A stretch of DNA of 9,081 nt from Nitriliruptoraceae bacterium (GTDB taxonomy: Bacteria > Actinomycetota > Nitriliruptoria > Nitriliruptorales > Nitriliruptoraceae), in NCBI GenBank assembly GCA_007123425.1, contig SKLC01000067.1, positions 1 to 9,081 of the forward strand, read 5' to 3'. The notes under the pieces were generated by a model. That model was not told where the DNA came from, searched no databases, and saw nothing but the letters and a program-made list of their open reading frames with translations. The position numbers and the translations under genes are program-made. Shown here one piece after another: positions 1-7,275 of the stretch. Within the stretch, counting starts at the first letter, position 1; each line of letters begins with the position of its first letter.

Positions 1-616
1 CCGGGGACCGCCATCCCGCCCCGTCGCGCACCAGGTCGTAGCGGAAGTACGCCTCGGCGACGTCGTTGAAGTCCTCCCCCTGGAACGCGGGGTGCTCGCG
101 CCAGTGGTCGAGGTAGGCCTCGGGCGAGGCGAAGGTGATCTCCAGGCGCTCCAGGGCGGGCCCGATCACCGACCGCACCACGGTCTCGATGTCGGTGTCC
201 TCGGGCAGCGACACCTCGATCGGCAGGGCCCCGTCGACGAGCACGAGCCCGTCGACGCGTGCAGGTGCGCGCTCGGCGGCGTTCGCGGCCACGAAGGCGC
301 CCATGGAGTGGCCCACCAGCACCGTCGAGGCGACGTCGAGGTGGTCGAGGACGCGTCGCAGGTCGTCCGCGTGGGCACCGAGCCCGTAGGGGCCGGGGTG
401 TGACGCGGAGCCGCCCCGACCCCGGTGGTCGACCGCGTACAGGCTGACGTCGTCGCGACGCCGCCCGAGCGCCCAGGCGAGCTGCCCGAAGGAGCGATGG
501 TTCGCCGTGATCCCGTGGCTGCAGAGCACGGTGCGCGGGCCGTGGCCCCACCGGCCCACGGTCAGCTCGCCGCCGGGGACGGGCACGGTCGACAGCTCGG
601 GCTCGGTCCAGGGCAT
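1..616 (-). CDS. Alpha/beta hydrolase, 3' end cut by window edge
   Basis: An open frame starts at the ATG at 616-614 and runs off the left edge, leaving 205 complete codons and no stop. The start is set by an AGGAGG site at 626-621, four bases upstream. The protein begins MPWTEPELSTVPVPGG. It shows alpha/beta-hydrolase landmarks in order: an oxyanion-type SHGI near residues 33-36, DHRGRGGS at 63-70, and the nucleophile elbow GHSMG at 102-106, with Ser104 the probable nucleophile. The catalytic histidine would lie in the missing C-terminal part. The family includes esterases, lactonases, C-C bond hydrolases and haloperoxidase-like enzymes, so the substrate is unknown. No signal peptide is visible, so it is probably cytoplasmic. 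It follows the acyl-CoA ligase by 42 nt on the same strand and is probably co-transcribed. A role on an ester or related precursor of the ligase substrate is inference. Confidence 0.88.
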   Translation of the reverse strand, partial: MPWTEPELSTVPVPGGELTVGRWGHGPRTVLCSHGITANHRSFGQLAWALGRRRDDVSLYAVDHRGRGGSASHPGPYGLGAHADDLRRVLDHLDVASTVLVGHSMGAFVAANAAERAPARVDGLVLVDGALPIEVSLPEDTDIETVVRSVIGPALERLEITFASPEAYLDHWREHPAFQGEDFNDVAEAYFRYDLVRDGAGWRSP

Positions 617-634
617 GGTCCCTCCTGTGGTCGA

Positions 635-651
635 GGGCCGCGCGGCGGCCC
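635..651 (-). repeat. GC-rich hairpin between ligase and hydrolase genes
   Basis: A perfect 7-bp stem, GGGCCGC (635-641) with GCGGCCC (645-651), closes a 3-nt loop. It begins 7 nt past the ligase stop codon in the direction of transcription and ends before the hydrolase Shine-Dalgarno site, so it does not mask it directly. No U-tract follows, so it is not a standard intrinsic terminator. It could stabilise the upstream mRNA end or lower read-through. Confidence 0.5.
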
Positions 652-658
652 GGCACGC

Positions 659-2257
659 TCAGTCGAGGATCAGGTCCAGCGACGCGCGCATCACCTTCTT
701 GTCCAGCTTGCCGACGGACGTCTTGGGGATCTCGTCGACGACATCGACCGCGTCGGGCAGCCACCACTTCGCCACCCGGTCGGCGAGGAAGGCCCGCACC
801 TCCTCGAGCGTCGGCGGGGCCTGCCCGTCGCGGGGCACGATCACCGCCACGGGGCGCTCGTCCCAGCGCCGTGAGGGCACCCCGACGACGGCAGCGTCGG
901 CGATGTCGGGATGGGCGAGCAGGTGCCCCTCGAGCTCGACGGAGCTGATCCACTCACCACCGGACTTCACCAGGTCCTTGGCCCGGTCGACGATACGGAA
1001 CTCCCCGTCGGCCTCCATGTAGGCCATGTCGCCGGTCTTGAGCCACCCGTCGTTGAAGCGATCGGCCGCATCGACGCCGTAGTAGGCCGAGGCGATCCAG
1101 GGCCCGCTCACCTCAAGCTCCCCCACGCTCGCGCCGTCGCGCGGCAGGGCCCGACCCGCCGTGTCGGTCACGCGCGCCTCGAGGCCGGCGAAGATCGTGC
1201 CGGTGCGCTCGCGCACGTCCAGCAGCTGCTCGCGGTCGAGGCCACGGTGGCGGCGGCGCGGCCGCGACGCGCAGGCCAGCGGCCCGGTCTCCGTCATGCC
1301 CCAGACCTGCAGGTACTCGATGCCGAGCTCGTCGTAGGCCTCGATCAGCGCCCGCGGCGAGGCGGCGCCGCCCACGAACACCAGGCGCAGCGCTTCGGCG
1401 GCCAGCTCACCCGACTGCAGGTCCGGAAGCAGGGACTTCCAGATCGTGGGGACCCCGGCGGTGAGCGTGACCCCGTGGTCGTCGATGACCCGCCCGAGGT
1501 GCTCTGGCGAGCTGTCGGACCCGTGGAAGACGAGCTCCGCGCCCGTCAGCGGCGCGGCGTAGGGCAGCCCCCAGGCGAAGGCGTGGAACATCGGCACCAC
1601 GGGGAGCACCACATCAGCCTCCCGCAGGCCGATGTGATCGGCCATGCATGCGGCGAAGCTGTGCAGCACCATCGCCCGGTGCGAGTACAGCACGCCCTTG
1701 GGGTTGCCGGTGGTGCCGGACGTGTAGCACAGCCCGAACGCGGCGTCCTCGTCCAGCGGTGGCAGGTCGTGCGCGGGCTCGTGCGCGGCGACCAGCTCGT
1801 CATGGTCGAGCAGGCCCGGGAGGTCGTCGGGTCCCGCGCCCATGCGCACATAGCGCTCGACGCTGGGTAGCCGCGGCGCGACCCGGGCCAGCGACTCGAC
1901 CAGCTCGCCGTCGACGAACAGCACGGTGTCCTGGGCGTGGTCGACGATGTAGGCGATCTGGTCGTCGAAGAGGCGGACGTTGACGGTGTGCAGCACGGCG
2001 CCGAGCAGCGGCACGGCGTAGTACAGCTCGAGGTGGCGGATGGAGTTGAACCCGAAGGTCGCCACCCGGTCCCCTGGGCGGACGCCGAGCTCGTCGGTCA
2101 GCGCTCGCGCCAGCCGCAGCACGCGGCGGGAGAAGTCACCGTAGGTGGTCTCGCCCTCGACGTCGGCGATGCGCCCGTCGGCGTACACCGTCGACAGCCG
2201 GTCGAACACCATGTCCAGCGTCAGGGGGGTGCGTTGCATCAGGCCGGGGATGGTCAC
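659..2257 (-). CDS. AMP-forming acyl-CoA ligase (AlkK/FadD-like)
   Basis: This 532-residue ANL-superfamily enzyme would form an acyl-adenylate from a carboxylic acid and ATP, then pass the acyl group to CoA. Visible motifs are the phosphate loop YTSGTTGNPKG (178-188), PMFHAFAWGLPY (222-233), WGMTETGP (319-326), TGD (408-410), the hinge DRAKDLVKSGGEWIS (424-438), and PKTSVGKLDK (511-520) with catalytic Lys517. The length and the PMFHxxAWGLPY segment fit the medium-chain AlkK-like branch of fatty-acyl-CoA ligases. Chain length or aromatic preference cannot be read. The start is GTG at 2257, chosen because AGGAG lies seven bases upstream (2269-2265); an ATG at codon 7 (2239) is the alternative. 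No export signal is seen. It follows the regulator gene by 123 nt and precedes the hydrolase. It probably activates the solute brought in by the upstream transporter (inference). Confidence 0.93.
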   Translation of the reverse strand: MTIPGLMQRTPLTLDMVFDRLSTVYADGRIADVEGETTYGDFSRRVLRLARALTDELGVRPGDRVATFGFNSIRHLELYYAVPLLGAVLHTVNVRLFDDQIAYIVDHAQDTVLFVDGELVESLARVAPRLPSVERYVRMGAGPDDLPGLLDHDELVAAHEPAHDLPPLDEDAAFGLCYTSGTTGNPKGVLYSHRAMVLHSFAACMADHIGLREADVVLPVVPMFHAFAWGLPYAAPLTGAELVFHGSDSSPEHLGRVIDDHGVTLTAGVPTIWKSLLPDLQSGELAAEALRLVFVGGAASPRALIEAYDELGIEYLQVWGMTETGPLACASRPRRRHRGLDREQLLDVRERTGTIFAGLEARVTDTAGRALPRDGASVGELEVSGPWIASAYYGVDAADRFNDGWLKTGDMAYMEADGEFRIVDRAKDLVKSGGEWISSVELEGHLLAHPDIADAAVVGVPSRRWDERPVAVIVPRDGQAPPTLEEVRAFLADRVAKWWLPDAVDVVDEIPKTSVGKLDKKVMRASLDLILD

Positions 2258-2301
2258 GCGAGTGCTCCTGGTGGGCTGTGGTCAGATCGGCGTCGGGGCG
2301 G

Positions 2302-2353
2302 GTCGGGTCCCGACGTCCCTCGGGGCGTCACCCTCGAAGGGGCGGGACGTCGG
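2302..2353 (-). promoter_or_regulatory. Overlapping inverted repeats upstream of ligase gene
   Basis: The 123-nt gap between regulator and ligase holds a perfect 10-bp inverted repeat, CCGACGTCCC (2310-2319) and GGGACGTCGG (2344-2353), with a 24-nt spacer. The spacer contains a small CCCT-CGA-AGGG hairpin (2331-2341). A second palindrome, GTCGGG-T-CCCGAC (2302-2314), shares five bases with the first. The two stems therefore cannot form fully at the same time in RNA. The element starts about 45 nt upstream of the ligase GTG. It may be an operator for the adjacent regulator, an RNA hairpin or a leaky attenuator. No U-tract follows on the minus strand, so a standard terminator is unlikely. Confidence 0.5.
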
Positions 2354-2380
2354 CGACGGACGAGCGGGTCGGCTGCGGGG

Positions 2381-3538
2381 TCACGGTGGCGCACCGCGCG
2401 CTTGGACGGCGATGACCAGCAGCGCGGCCTGCTCCGGCACGCGGGCGTCGAGCCCGGTCAGGACCTTCACGCGACGCAGCCGGTACGCGACGGTGTTGGC
2501 GTGCACGGTCTGGTCCGCGGCGGTCTGTGGCACCGAGCCGCAGGCGAGGTAGGTCCGCAACGTGTCGAGGAAGACCCCGTCGGGATCCTGGGCCGCCAGC
2601 GGGTCCAGCACCCTCCCCGCCAGCGTGTCGGTCACGCGCTGCGAGGCCGCGAGCAGCTGTTCGAGCAGCAGGTCGTCGGGGCCGAAGACACCGGCAGTCC
2701 GCCCGGCCCGCTCCGCCGCCGCCAGCACCGCCTCGATGTGGCGCACCTCGGTGAGCAGCTCCGGCCCCGGCGCCGCCGCACAACCGAACGTGGTCAGCCG
2801 GGCGTGGGCGGACGTCGCCAGGGTCCGCGGATCGCTGTCGTCGGGCAGCAGCGCCAGCACCCGGTCGCCGCGGCGCCCGGCGAGGGTGTCGGGCGGCGCC
2901 TGCTGCAGCAGCAGGTCGATGCGCACCAGCACGTCGTCCCCGGCCAGCAGCACGGGTCGGTAGCTGGGCGCGAGCGCAATCGACCACTGGGCCGCGACGG
3001 AGGCCACCTCGCCCCAGTCGCCCGCCTCGAGCAGCGCGTCCACAATCGCGGAGCGGCGCGCGTCCAGCCGCCGAAGGTGCTCATGGGAGGCCGCGACGTA
3101 GCCCTCGGCGAACCGGGACGAGGCACGGTCCATGTAGTCGATCCACTCGGCCGCCAGCGGGCCGAGCACGACCTCCTCGCCGTCCTCGACCGCCTCGACC
3201 ACCGCCTGCCAGGTCTCGCGACCGGCCAGGCGGAAGGCATGGAGCGCGGAGTCGAGCGAGACGCCCATCTCCAGGCGGCGACGGCCGGCCTGCTCGAGGG
3301 CGGCGAGGTCGAGCCGCTCGGTCGAGCGTCCCTCGCTGACGTTGCCGAAGTAGGACTCGACGAAGCGACGGGACGTGCGCAGCACCTCACGCTCGAGCTG
3401 CTCCGGTGTGAGCCGCGCGTACTCGGGGATGGCCCGCTGGTAGGTCGCGCCCATCTGGGGCAGCAGCTCGTCGATGCGGTCCAGCACCCGCCGGGCGATC
3501 CGGCGGATGACCTCGTCGTCACGGTCGCGGCTGCTCAT
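2381..3538 (-). CDS. PucR/CdaR-type helix-turn-helix regulator
   Basis: This 385-residue protein ends in a PucR C-terminal helix-turn-helix (about 323-385). It reads FLDTLRTYLACG, then a segment with the HANTVAYRLRRV core, then LTGLD, which is the hallmark of the family. The N-terminal part (about 10-165) is helical and resembles the RsbRD-type N-terminal domain often paired with this HTH (IARRVLDRIDELLPQMGATY, RRRLEMGVSLDSALHAFR). The middle (about 170-310) resembles the degenerate GGDEF-like CdaR domain. No signal or membrane segment is seen. The ATG at 3538 has GGGAGG at 3550-3545, six bases upstream. PucR/CdaR proteins usually act as substrate-responsive activators. The gene sits 34 nt behind livM, between transporter and ligase, so it most likely controls this cassette in response to the imported solute or its CoA thioester (inference). 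It is divergent from nothing, so its own expression probably follows the operon. Confidence 0.9.
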   Translation of the reverse strand: MSSRDRDDEVIRRIARRVLDRIDELLPQMGATYQRAIPEYARLTPEQLEREVLRTSRRFVESYFGNVSEGRSTERLDLAALEQAGRRRLEMGVSLDSALHAFRLAGRETWQAVVEAVEDGEEVVLGPLAAEWIDYMDRASSRFAEGYVAASHEHLRRLDARRSAIVDALLEAGDWGEVASVAAQWSIALAPSYRPVLLAGDDVLVRIDLLLQQAPPDTLAGRRGDRVLALLPDDSDPRTLATSAHARLTTFGCAAAPGPELLTEVRHIEAVLAAAERAGRTAGVFGPDDLLLEQLLAASQRVTDTLAGRVLDPLAAQDPDGVFLDTLRTYLACGSVPQTAADQTVHANTVAYRLRRVKVLTGLDARVPEQAALLVIAVQARGAPP

Positions 3539-3572
3539 CCCGCGCCTCCCGGCGATCGACGCTCGACGACCT

Positions 3573-4664
3573 TCACGCCTTGTCCCGTCGGAGCCCCAGC
3601 CGCTCGGGCAGGCTCGCCAGCCCGCCCGGTGCGAACATGACCAGCACCACGAACAGCACGCCGAGGATGAACAGCGGCTCGGTCAGCGGCCCCTCGAGCC
3701 AGGCCGGCAGCGGCTCGAACACGCCGCTGCGGGCCAGGCCGGGCAGGCGCAGCTGCAGGTACCCGAACACCAGGCCCCCGAGGGCCGCGCCCCACAGGCG
3801 CCCGAGCCCGCCGAGCACGACCATGACGATGAGGTTGAGCGTGAAGACCGCGCTGGCGCTGAACGGGGTCGCGCCCCGGACCAGCAGCAGGTAGACGGCG
3901 CCACCGCTGGCCGCCAGCCCGGCGGACAGCCCGAAGGAGAGCAGCTTGAACTGGAACGGGATCAGGCCCAGCAGCTCCACCCGGTCCTCGTTCTCCCTGA
4001 TCGCCTGCCACACCCGCCCGGCCCGACTGGACACGGCGAGGCGGCACACCACGAAGGTGAGGGCGGCGAACGCCAGCGCGAGCCAGTACACCCACCGGGT
4101 GTTGATCACGCCCGACAGCAGGTCGGGGACCTGCGCCGAGGCCAGCGGCAGCCCCTCCTCGCCCCCGGAGACGCTCAAGGGGTCGGCCTCGACCAGGACG
4201 TGGAACGCCTCGGCGAAGGCGAGGGTGACCATCGCGAAGGCGACCCCCCGCACCCGCAGCGCGACCGACCCGAGCACCACCGCCACCGCCAGCGCGATCA
4301 CCACCGCGAGCGCGAACGCCGGCACGTAGGAGAGCCCGAAGACGCGCATGAGCAGGTTCGTGCCGTAGAGGCCGAGCGCGAAGTAGAGCGCGTGGCCCAG
4401 CGACAGCAGCCCGGTGTAGCCCAGCAGGAGGTCGTAGCTCATCGCCACGCCGGCGAAGACCAGGCCGACGGCCAGGATCTGCAGCGTGCCCGGCGAGGAC
4501 ATCGGCCCCGTGAACACCCCGGGGATCGTCGCGTCGAGGAAGGGCAGCACCGCCAGGATGAGCCCCACGACGCCCAGCACGACGGGGGTCGTGCGGCTGC
4601 GGCGGGGCGGCGGGATCGCCTCGGTGGTGGCGGTGTCGAGGTGATCGGTGGTCGTCACGCTCAT
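3573..4664 (-). CDS. livM: HAAT-family ABC transporter permease LivM
   Basis: This is a 363-residue inner-membrane permease of the branched-chain-amino-acid-type (HAAT) family. After a hydrophilic N-terminus (about 1-27) come multiple hydrophobic segments. Conserved LivM features are GYTGLLSLGHA (82-92), the ALRVRGVAFAMVTLAFAEA stretch (135-153), SGGEEGLP (166-173), the ATPase-coupling loop SRAGRVWQAIRENEDRVELLG (about 213-233), GGLGRLWGA (285-293) and FAPGGLA (344-350) near the end. The start is the ATG at 4664, which overlaps the livH stop as ATGA. GGGGAGG at 4678-4672 is spaced seven bases from it. The frame stays open far upstream inside livH, but that is GC-rich read-through and not a fusion. 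LivM pairs with LivH to form the translocation pore. Substrates of this family include amino acids, amides, urea and aromatic or aliphatic acids, so the name marks the family, not the solute. Confidence 0.93.
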   Translation of the reverse strand: MSVTTTDHLDTATTEAIPPPRRSRTTPVVLGVVGLILAVLPFLDATIPGVFTGPMSSPGTLQILAVGLVFAGVAMSYDLLLGYTGLLSLGHALYFALGLYGTNLLMRVFGLSYVPAFALAVVIALAVAVVLGSVALRVRGVAFAMVTLAFAEAFHVLVEADPLSVSGGEEGLPLASAQVPDLLSGVINTRWVYWLALAFAALTFVVCRLAVSSRAGRVWQAIRENEDRVELLGLIPFQFKLLSFGLSAGLAASGGAVYLLLVRGATPFSASAVFTLNLIVMVVLGGLGRLWGAALGGLVFGYLQLRLPGLARSGVFEPLPAWLEGPLTEPLFILGVLFVVLVMFAPGGLASLPERLGLRRDKA

Positions 4665-5554
4665 CGCACGGCCTCCCCGAGCAGACCCTGGGGTCGGATC
4701 AGCAGCGTCCCTGCGAGCAGGGCCACCACCGTGAGATCGCCGATGCCGGCACCGGCGAGGTAGTTGACGAACTGCTGGGTGAGCCCCACCAGGACCGACG
4801 CCAGCGCGGTCCCCTCCACGCTGCCGAGCCCGCCGATCACCACGACGATGAAGGCGAAGATGAGGATGTTGAGCCCGAACTCCGGCGTGACCCCGGCGAA
4901 GAACACCGCGCCGAGCACCCCGCCGATGGCCGCCAGCATCCCGCCGATCGCGAACACCAGCGTGAAGCTCTTCTGCACGTCGATGCCCATGGCCTGCACC
5001 ATCGAGCGGTTCTCCACGCCCGCCCGGATCACCAGGCCGTGGCGCGTGCGCCGCAGGAAGGCGAGCAGCGCGACCAGCAGCACGAGCGAGAGGCCCAGCG
5101 TCAGCAGCCGCGTGACGGGGATGCGCGCGCCCGCGACCATCACGACGTTGCCGAACGCCTCGGGCAGCGGGAACGTGCGCGGGTCGTAGGTGAACCAGCC
5201 GCCCACCAGCGCGACGCCGGCCAGGCTCAGCCCCAGCGTGATCAGGATCTGGGTCACGTGATCGCCGTAGAAGCGGCGCACGAAGACCCGCTCGACGACG
5301 TAGCCCATCGCCAGGCCGAGCCCGCCCCCGGCCACGACCGCGATGGCGAACCGCAGCCCCAGCGGCCCCACGACCTCGAGGCTGCTCATCACCCACCAGG
5401 TGGCGTAGGAGCCGGCCGTGAAGAACAGCCCGTGGGCGAGGTTGAGCACGTCCATGAGCCCGAAGATCAGCGACAGCCCGCTGGCGATCAGGAAGTAGAC
5501 CCCGGACAGGCCCAGCCCGGTCACCAGCAGCAGCGCGAACGTCTGGAAGGTCAT
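4661..5554 (-). CDS. livH: HAAT-family ABC transporter permease LivH
   Basis: This is a 297-residue membrane permease, the usual length for LivH. It begins MTFQTFALLLVTGLGLSG, leading into a first hydrophobic segment. Family landmarks are LNLAHG (37-42), the cytoplasmic coupling loop RTRHGLVIRAGVENRSMVQA followed by MGI (about 169-191), GGLGSVEG (241-248) and the C-terminal RPQGLLG (287-293). The start is the ATG at 5554, overlapping the livF stop as ATGA, and the gene's own TGA overlaps the livM ATG. It is thus probably translationally coupled on both sides. Two possible Shine-Dalgarno sites lie upstream: GGGAGG at nine bases (5569-5564) and AGGAG at only two bases (5561-5557). With LivM it forms the membrane channel energised by LivF and LivG. 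Confidence 0.94.
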   Translation of the reverse strand: MTFQTFALLLVTGLGLSGVYFLIASGLSLIFGLMDVLNLAHGLFFTAGSYATWWVMSSLEVVGPLGLRFAIAVVAGGGLGLAMGYVVERVFVRRFYGDHVTQILITLGLSLAGVALVGGWFTYDPRTFPLPEAFGNVVMVAGARIPVTRLLTLGLSLVLLVALLAFLRRTRHGLVIRAGVENRSMVQAMGIDVQKSFTLVFAIGGMLAAIGGVLGAVFFAGVTPEFGLNILIFAFIVVVIGGLGSVEGTALASVLVGLTQQFVNYLAGAGIGDLTVVALLAGTLLIRPQGLLGEAVR

Positions 5555-6357
5555 GTCTCCTGCCCTCCCGCCCGGCGGCCGACGCCGAGCATCGAGCGGG
5601 TCAGCTCCTCGTCGGCGAGCAGATCCGCCATCGCCCCCGACCAGGCCACCCGCCCCTCGTCGAGCACGATCGCGTCGGTGGCCAGCGCCTCGGCGACGCG
5701 AAGGTTCTGCTCGACGAGCAGCACCGTGCTGTCCGCGGTGGCCTGCTGCAGCGCCGCGACCACCTCGGTGATCACGATCGGCGCGAGCCCCTTGGTGGGC
5801 TCGTCGATGAGCAGCAGCTTCGCGGGGTGGAGCAGGGTCCGACCCAGCGCCAGCATCTGCTGCTGGCCGCCCGACAGCGACCCGGCCTTCTGGGCGGAGC
5901 GGCGCTCGAGCTCGGGGAACAGCTCGTGGACGGTCGCGAGACGGTCGGCCGACTCCGGCCACTGCATGGCCAGGCGGAGGTTCTCGGCCACGGTCAGCTG
6001 GCTGAACACCTCCCGGTCCTCGGGGACGTAGGCCAGGCCGCGCTGCACCCGCCGGTGGGTGGACAGGGAGGTGACCGACTCCCCCTCCAGGCGGATCTCC
6101 CCGCTCGAGGGCAGCAGGCCCAGCAGCGCGAGCAGCGTGGTGGTCTTGCCGACCCCGTTGCGGCCCAGGAGCGCGGTGACCCGGTTGGGGGCGATGTGGA
6201 AGTCGAGCCCGTGGAGGATGTGTGCCTCGCCACGGTGGACGTGGAGGCCGTCCACCTCGAGGATCGGCGGCGGCGCCTCCCCCGGGCCCGCGCCGTTGCC
6301 GGCGGCAGGGCTGCTGACGGCCGCCCCGCCCGCGGGTCGGCCCTGACGGACGTTCAC
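5551..6357 (-). CDS. livF: HAAT-family ABC transporter ATPase LivF
   Basis: This is a 268-residue ABC ATPase that powers import from the cytoplasmic face. Motifs are Walker A GRNGVGKT (65-72), the signature LSGGQQQM (161-168), Walker B LLLIDEP (181-187) with catalytic Glu186, and VEQN (215-218), where LivF proteins usually carry Gln in place of the H-loop histidine. VPEDREVFSQLTVAENL (111-127) is also typical of LivF. LivF is usually about 235 residues; the excess is a low-complexity, Ala/Gly/Pro-rich N-terminus (about 1-30) before the conserved start at ILEVDGLHVHRG. The GTG start at 6357 has a weak GAAAGG site at 6370-6365, seven bases upstream. I see no good alternative start further in, so the extension is probably real. 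livG ends 46 nt upstream, and livH overlaps its stop. Confidence 0.93.
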   Translation of the reverse strand: MNVRQGRPAGGAAVSSPAAGNGAGPGEAPPPILEVDGLHVHRGEAHILHGLDFHIAPNRVTALLGRNGVGKTTTLLALLGLLPSSGEIRLEGESVTSLSTHRRVQRGLAYVPEDREVFSQLTVAENLRLAMQWPESADRLATVHELFPELERRSAQKAGSLSGGQQQMLALGRTLLHPAKLLLIDEPTKGLAPIVITEVVAALQQATADSTVLLVEQNLRVAEALATDAIVLDEGRVAWSGAMADLLADEELTRSMLGVGRRAGGQET

Positions 6358-6403
6358 GTCGCTGCCTTTCGTGGCTCGGCGCCGGACAGGAGACCTGGGA
6401 GCC

Positions 6404-7192
6404 TCATGCGGCCTCCCCCAGGTAGGCGGACTGCACCACCGGATCGGCCATCACCTCGTCGGGCGCCCCGACGGTCAACAGCCGGCCGTTGTGCAGCACC
6501 GCGATGCGGTCGGAGACGTCCACCACCAGGTCCATGCGGTGCTCGACCATCACCACGGTCCGCCCGCGCTCATGGACGCGGCGGATCACCTCGACGAGCG
6601 GTGCGACCTCCTCGACGCTGACGCCGGCGGTGGGCTCATCGAGCAGCAGCACCTCCGGCTCGCTGCACAGCAGCAGCGCGATCTCGAGCTTGCGCTTGTC
6701 CCCGTGGGAGAGGTCGGCCACGGGGTCGGCGGCACGGTCGGCGAGGTCGACCTCCGCCAGCGCGGCCAGCCCCGCCTGCGTCGCGCCGTCCTCCCAGCGA
6801 GGGCGGGCGATCAGCGAGAGGCTGCCGCCACGCGAGGCCTGCGCGGCCAGGCGCGCGTTCTCCACGAGGCTCAGGCCCGGGAAGAGGCTGGAGGTCTGGA
6901 ACGTGCGACCCAGCCCGCGACGGACCCGATGGGCGGGCCGCAGCGAGGTGATGTCGTGGCCGTCGAGCTCCACCGACCCGGAGCGGGGCACGTTGGTCCC
7001 CGACACCACGTTGAGCAGGCTGCTCTTGCCCGCCCCGTTGGGGCCGATGATCGAGAGGAACTCGCCCCGCCCCACGTCGAGGTCGATGTCCTCGAGGATG
7101 GTGAACCCACCGACGCCCCAGGTCAGCGACCGCGTGCTGAGGATGGGCGCACCCTCCGCGCCGGCCCTCGACGGCGTTGCCTGCCCGCTCAC
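6404..7192 (-). CDS. livG: HAAT-family ABC transporter ATPase LivG
   Basis: This is a 262-residue ABC ATPase, partner of LivF. It carries Walker A GPNGAGKS (50-57), a Q-loop glutamine in RTFQTSSLFPGLSLVENARLA (Gln99), Walker B VLLLDEP (181-187) with Glu186, and the H-loop in MVEHRMD (His218). The signature motif is LSHGDKRKLE (161-170) in place of canonical LSGGQ. LivG and UrtD-like proteins vary at this place, so it is probably functional. The GTG start at 7192 has GGGAGG at 7205-7200, seven bases upstream. The long loop after the Q-loop (GGSLSLIARPRWEDG, about 122-136) fits LivG. It follows the binding-protein gene by 129 nt, a gap that contains two strong hairpins, and is followed by livF after 46 nt. 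Confidence 0.94.
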   Translation of the reverse strand: MSGQATPSRAGAEGAPILSTRSLTWGVGGFTILEDIDLDVGRGEFLSIIGPNGAGKSSLLNVVSGTNVPRSGSVELDGHDITSLRPAHRVRRGLGRTFQTSSLFPGLSLVENARLAAQASRGGSLSLIARPRWEDGATQAGLAALAEVDLADRAADPVADLSHGDKRKLEIALLLCSEPEVLLLDEPTAGVSVEEVAPLVEVIRRVHERGRTVVMVEHRMDLVVDVSDRIAVLHNGRLLTVGAPDEVMADPVVQSAYLGEAA

Positions 7193-7229
7193 CGTGCCAC
7201 CTCCCGTCCACGTCTCGCTCGCCGGGGGT

Positions 7230-7254
7230 CGGGACCGCTCCGGGATCGGTCCCG
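7230..7254 (-). repeat. 8-bp stem-loop upstream of livG
   Basis: A perfect inverted repeat, CGGGACCG (7230-7237) and CGGTCCCG (7247-7254), has a 9-nt loop. It is the second of two stems between the binding-protein gene and livG. It lies about 25 nt upstream of the livG Shine-Dalgarno site (7205-7200). It could affect mRNA stability or livG translation, and no U-tract follows it. The function is inference. Confidence 0.45.
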
Positions 7255-7275
7255 TGCCCCCTCCTGGTCACCGCA

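Noticed and set aside
911..1870. 319-codon plus-strand open frame opposite the acyl-CoA ligase
   Set aside because: It is a shadow of the ligase in another frame, with no domain motif and compositional bias.
1937..3640. 567-codon plus-strand open frame opposite the regulator and the ligase start
   Set aside because: It is antisense to two genes with clear family motifs. Its translation is low-complexity, rich in Arg, Gly, Gln and His, without recognisable domains. Long antisense frames are expected at this GC content.
3474..4763. 429-codon plus-strand open frame opposite livM
   Set aside because: The product is a His/Glu/Gln/Arg-rich low-complexity string that mirrors the hydrophobic codons of the permease on the other strand.
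3573..5396. Apparent 607-residue protein extending livM upstream into livH
   Set aside because: The part before 4664 is the off-frame of livH and low-complexity. The ATGA overlap and GGGGAGG site mark the real livM start.
4661..5962. Apparent 433-residue protein extending livH upstream into livF
   Set aside because: The part before 5554 is an off-frame reading of livF. The family N-terminus MTFQTFALLL begins at 5554.
6373..6403. Stem GGCTC/GAGCC with inner CAGG/CCTG in the livG-livF gap
   Set aside because: The pairings are only 5 and 4 bp, separated by unpaired bases, so I do not count it with the stronger gap hairpins.
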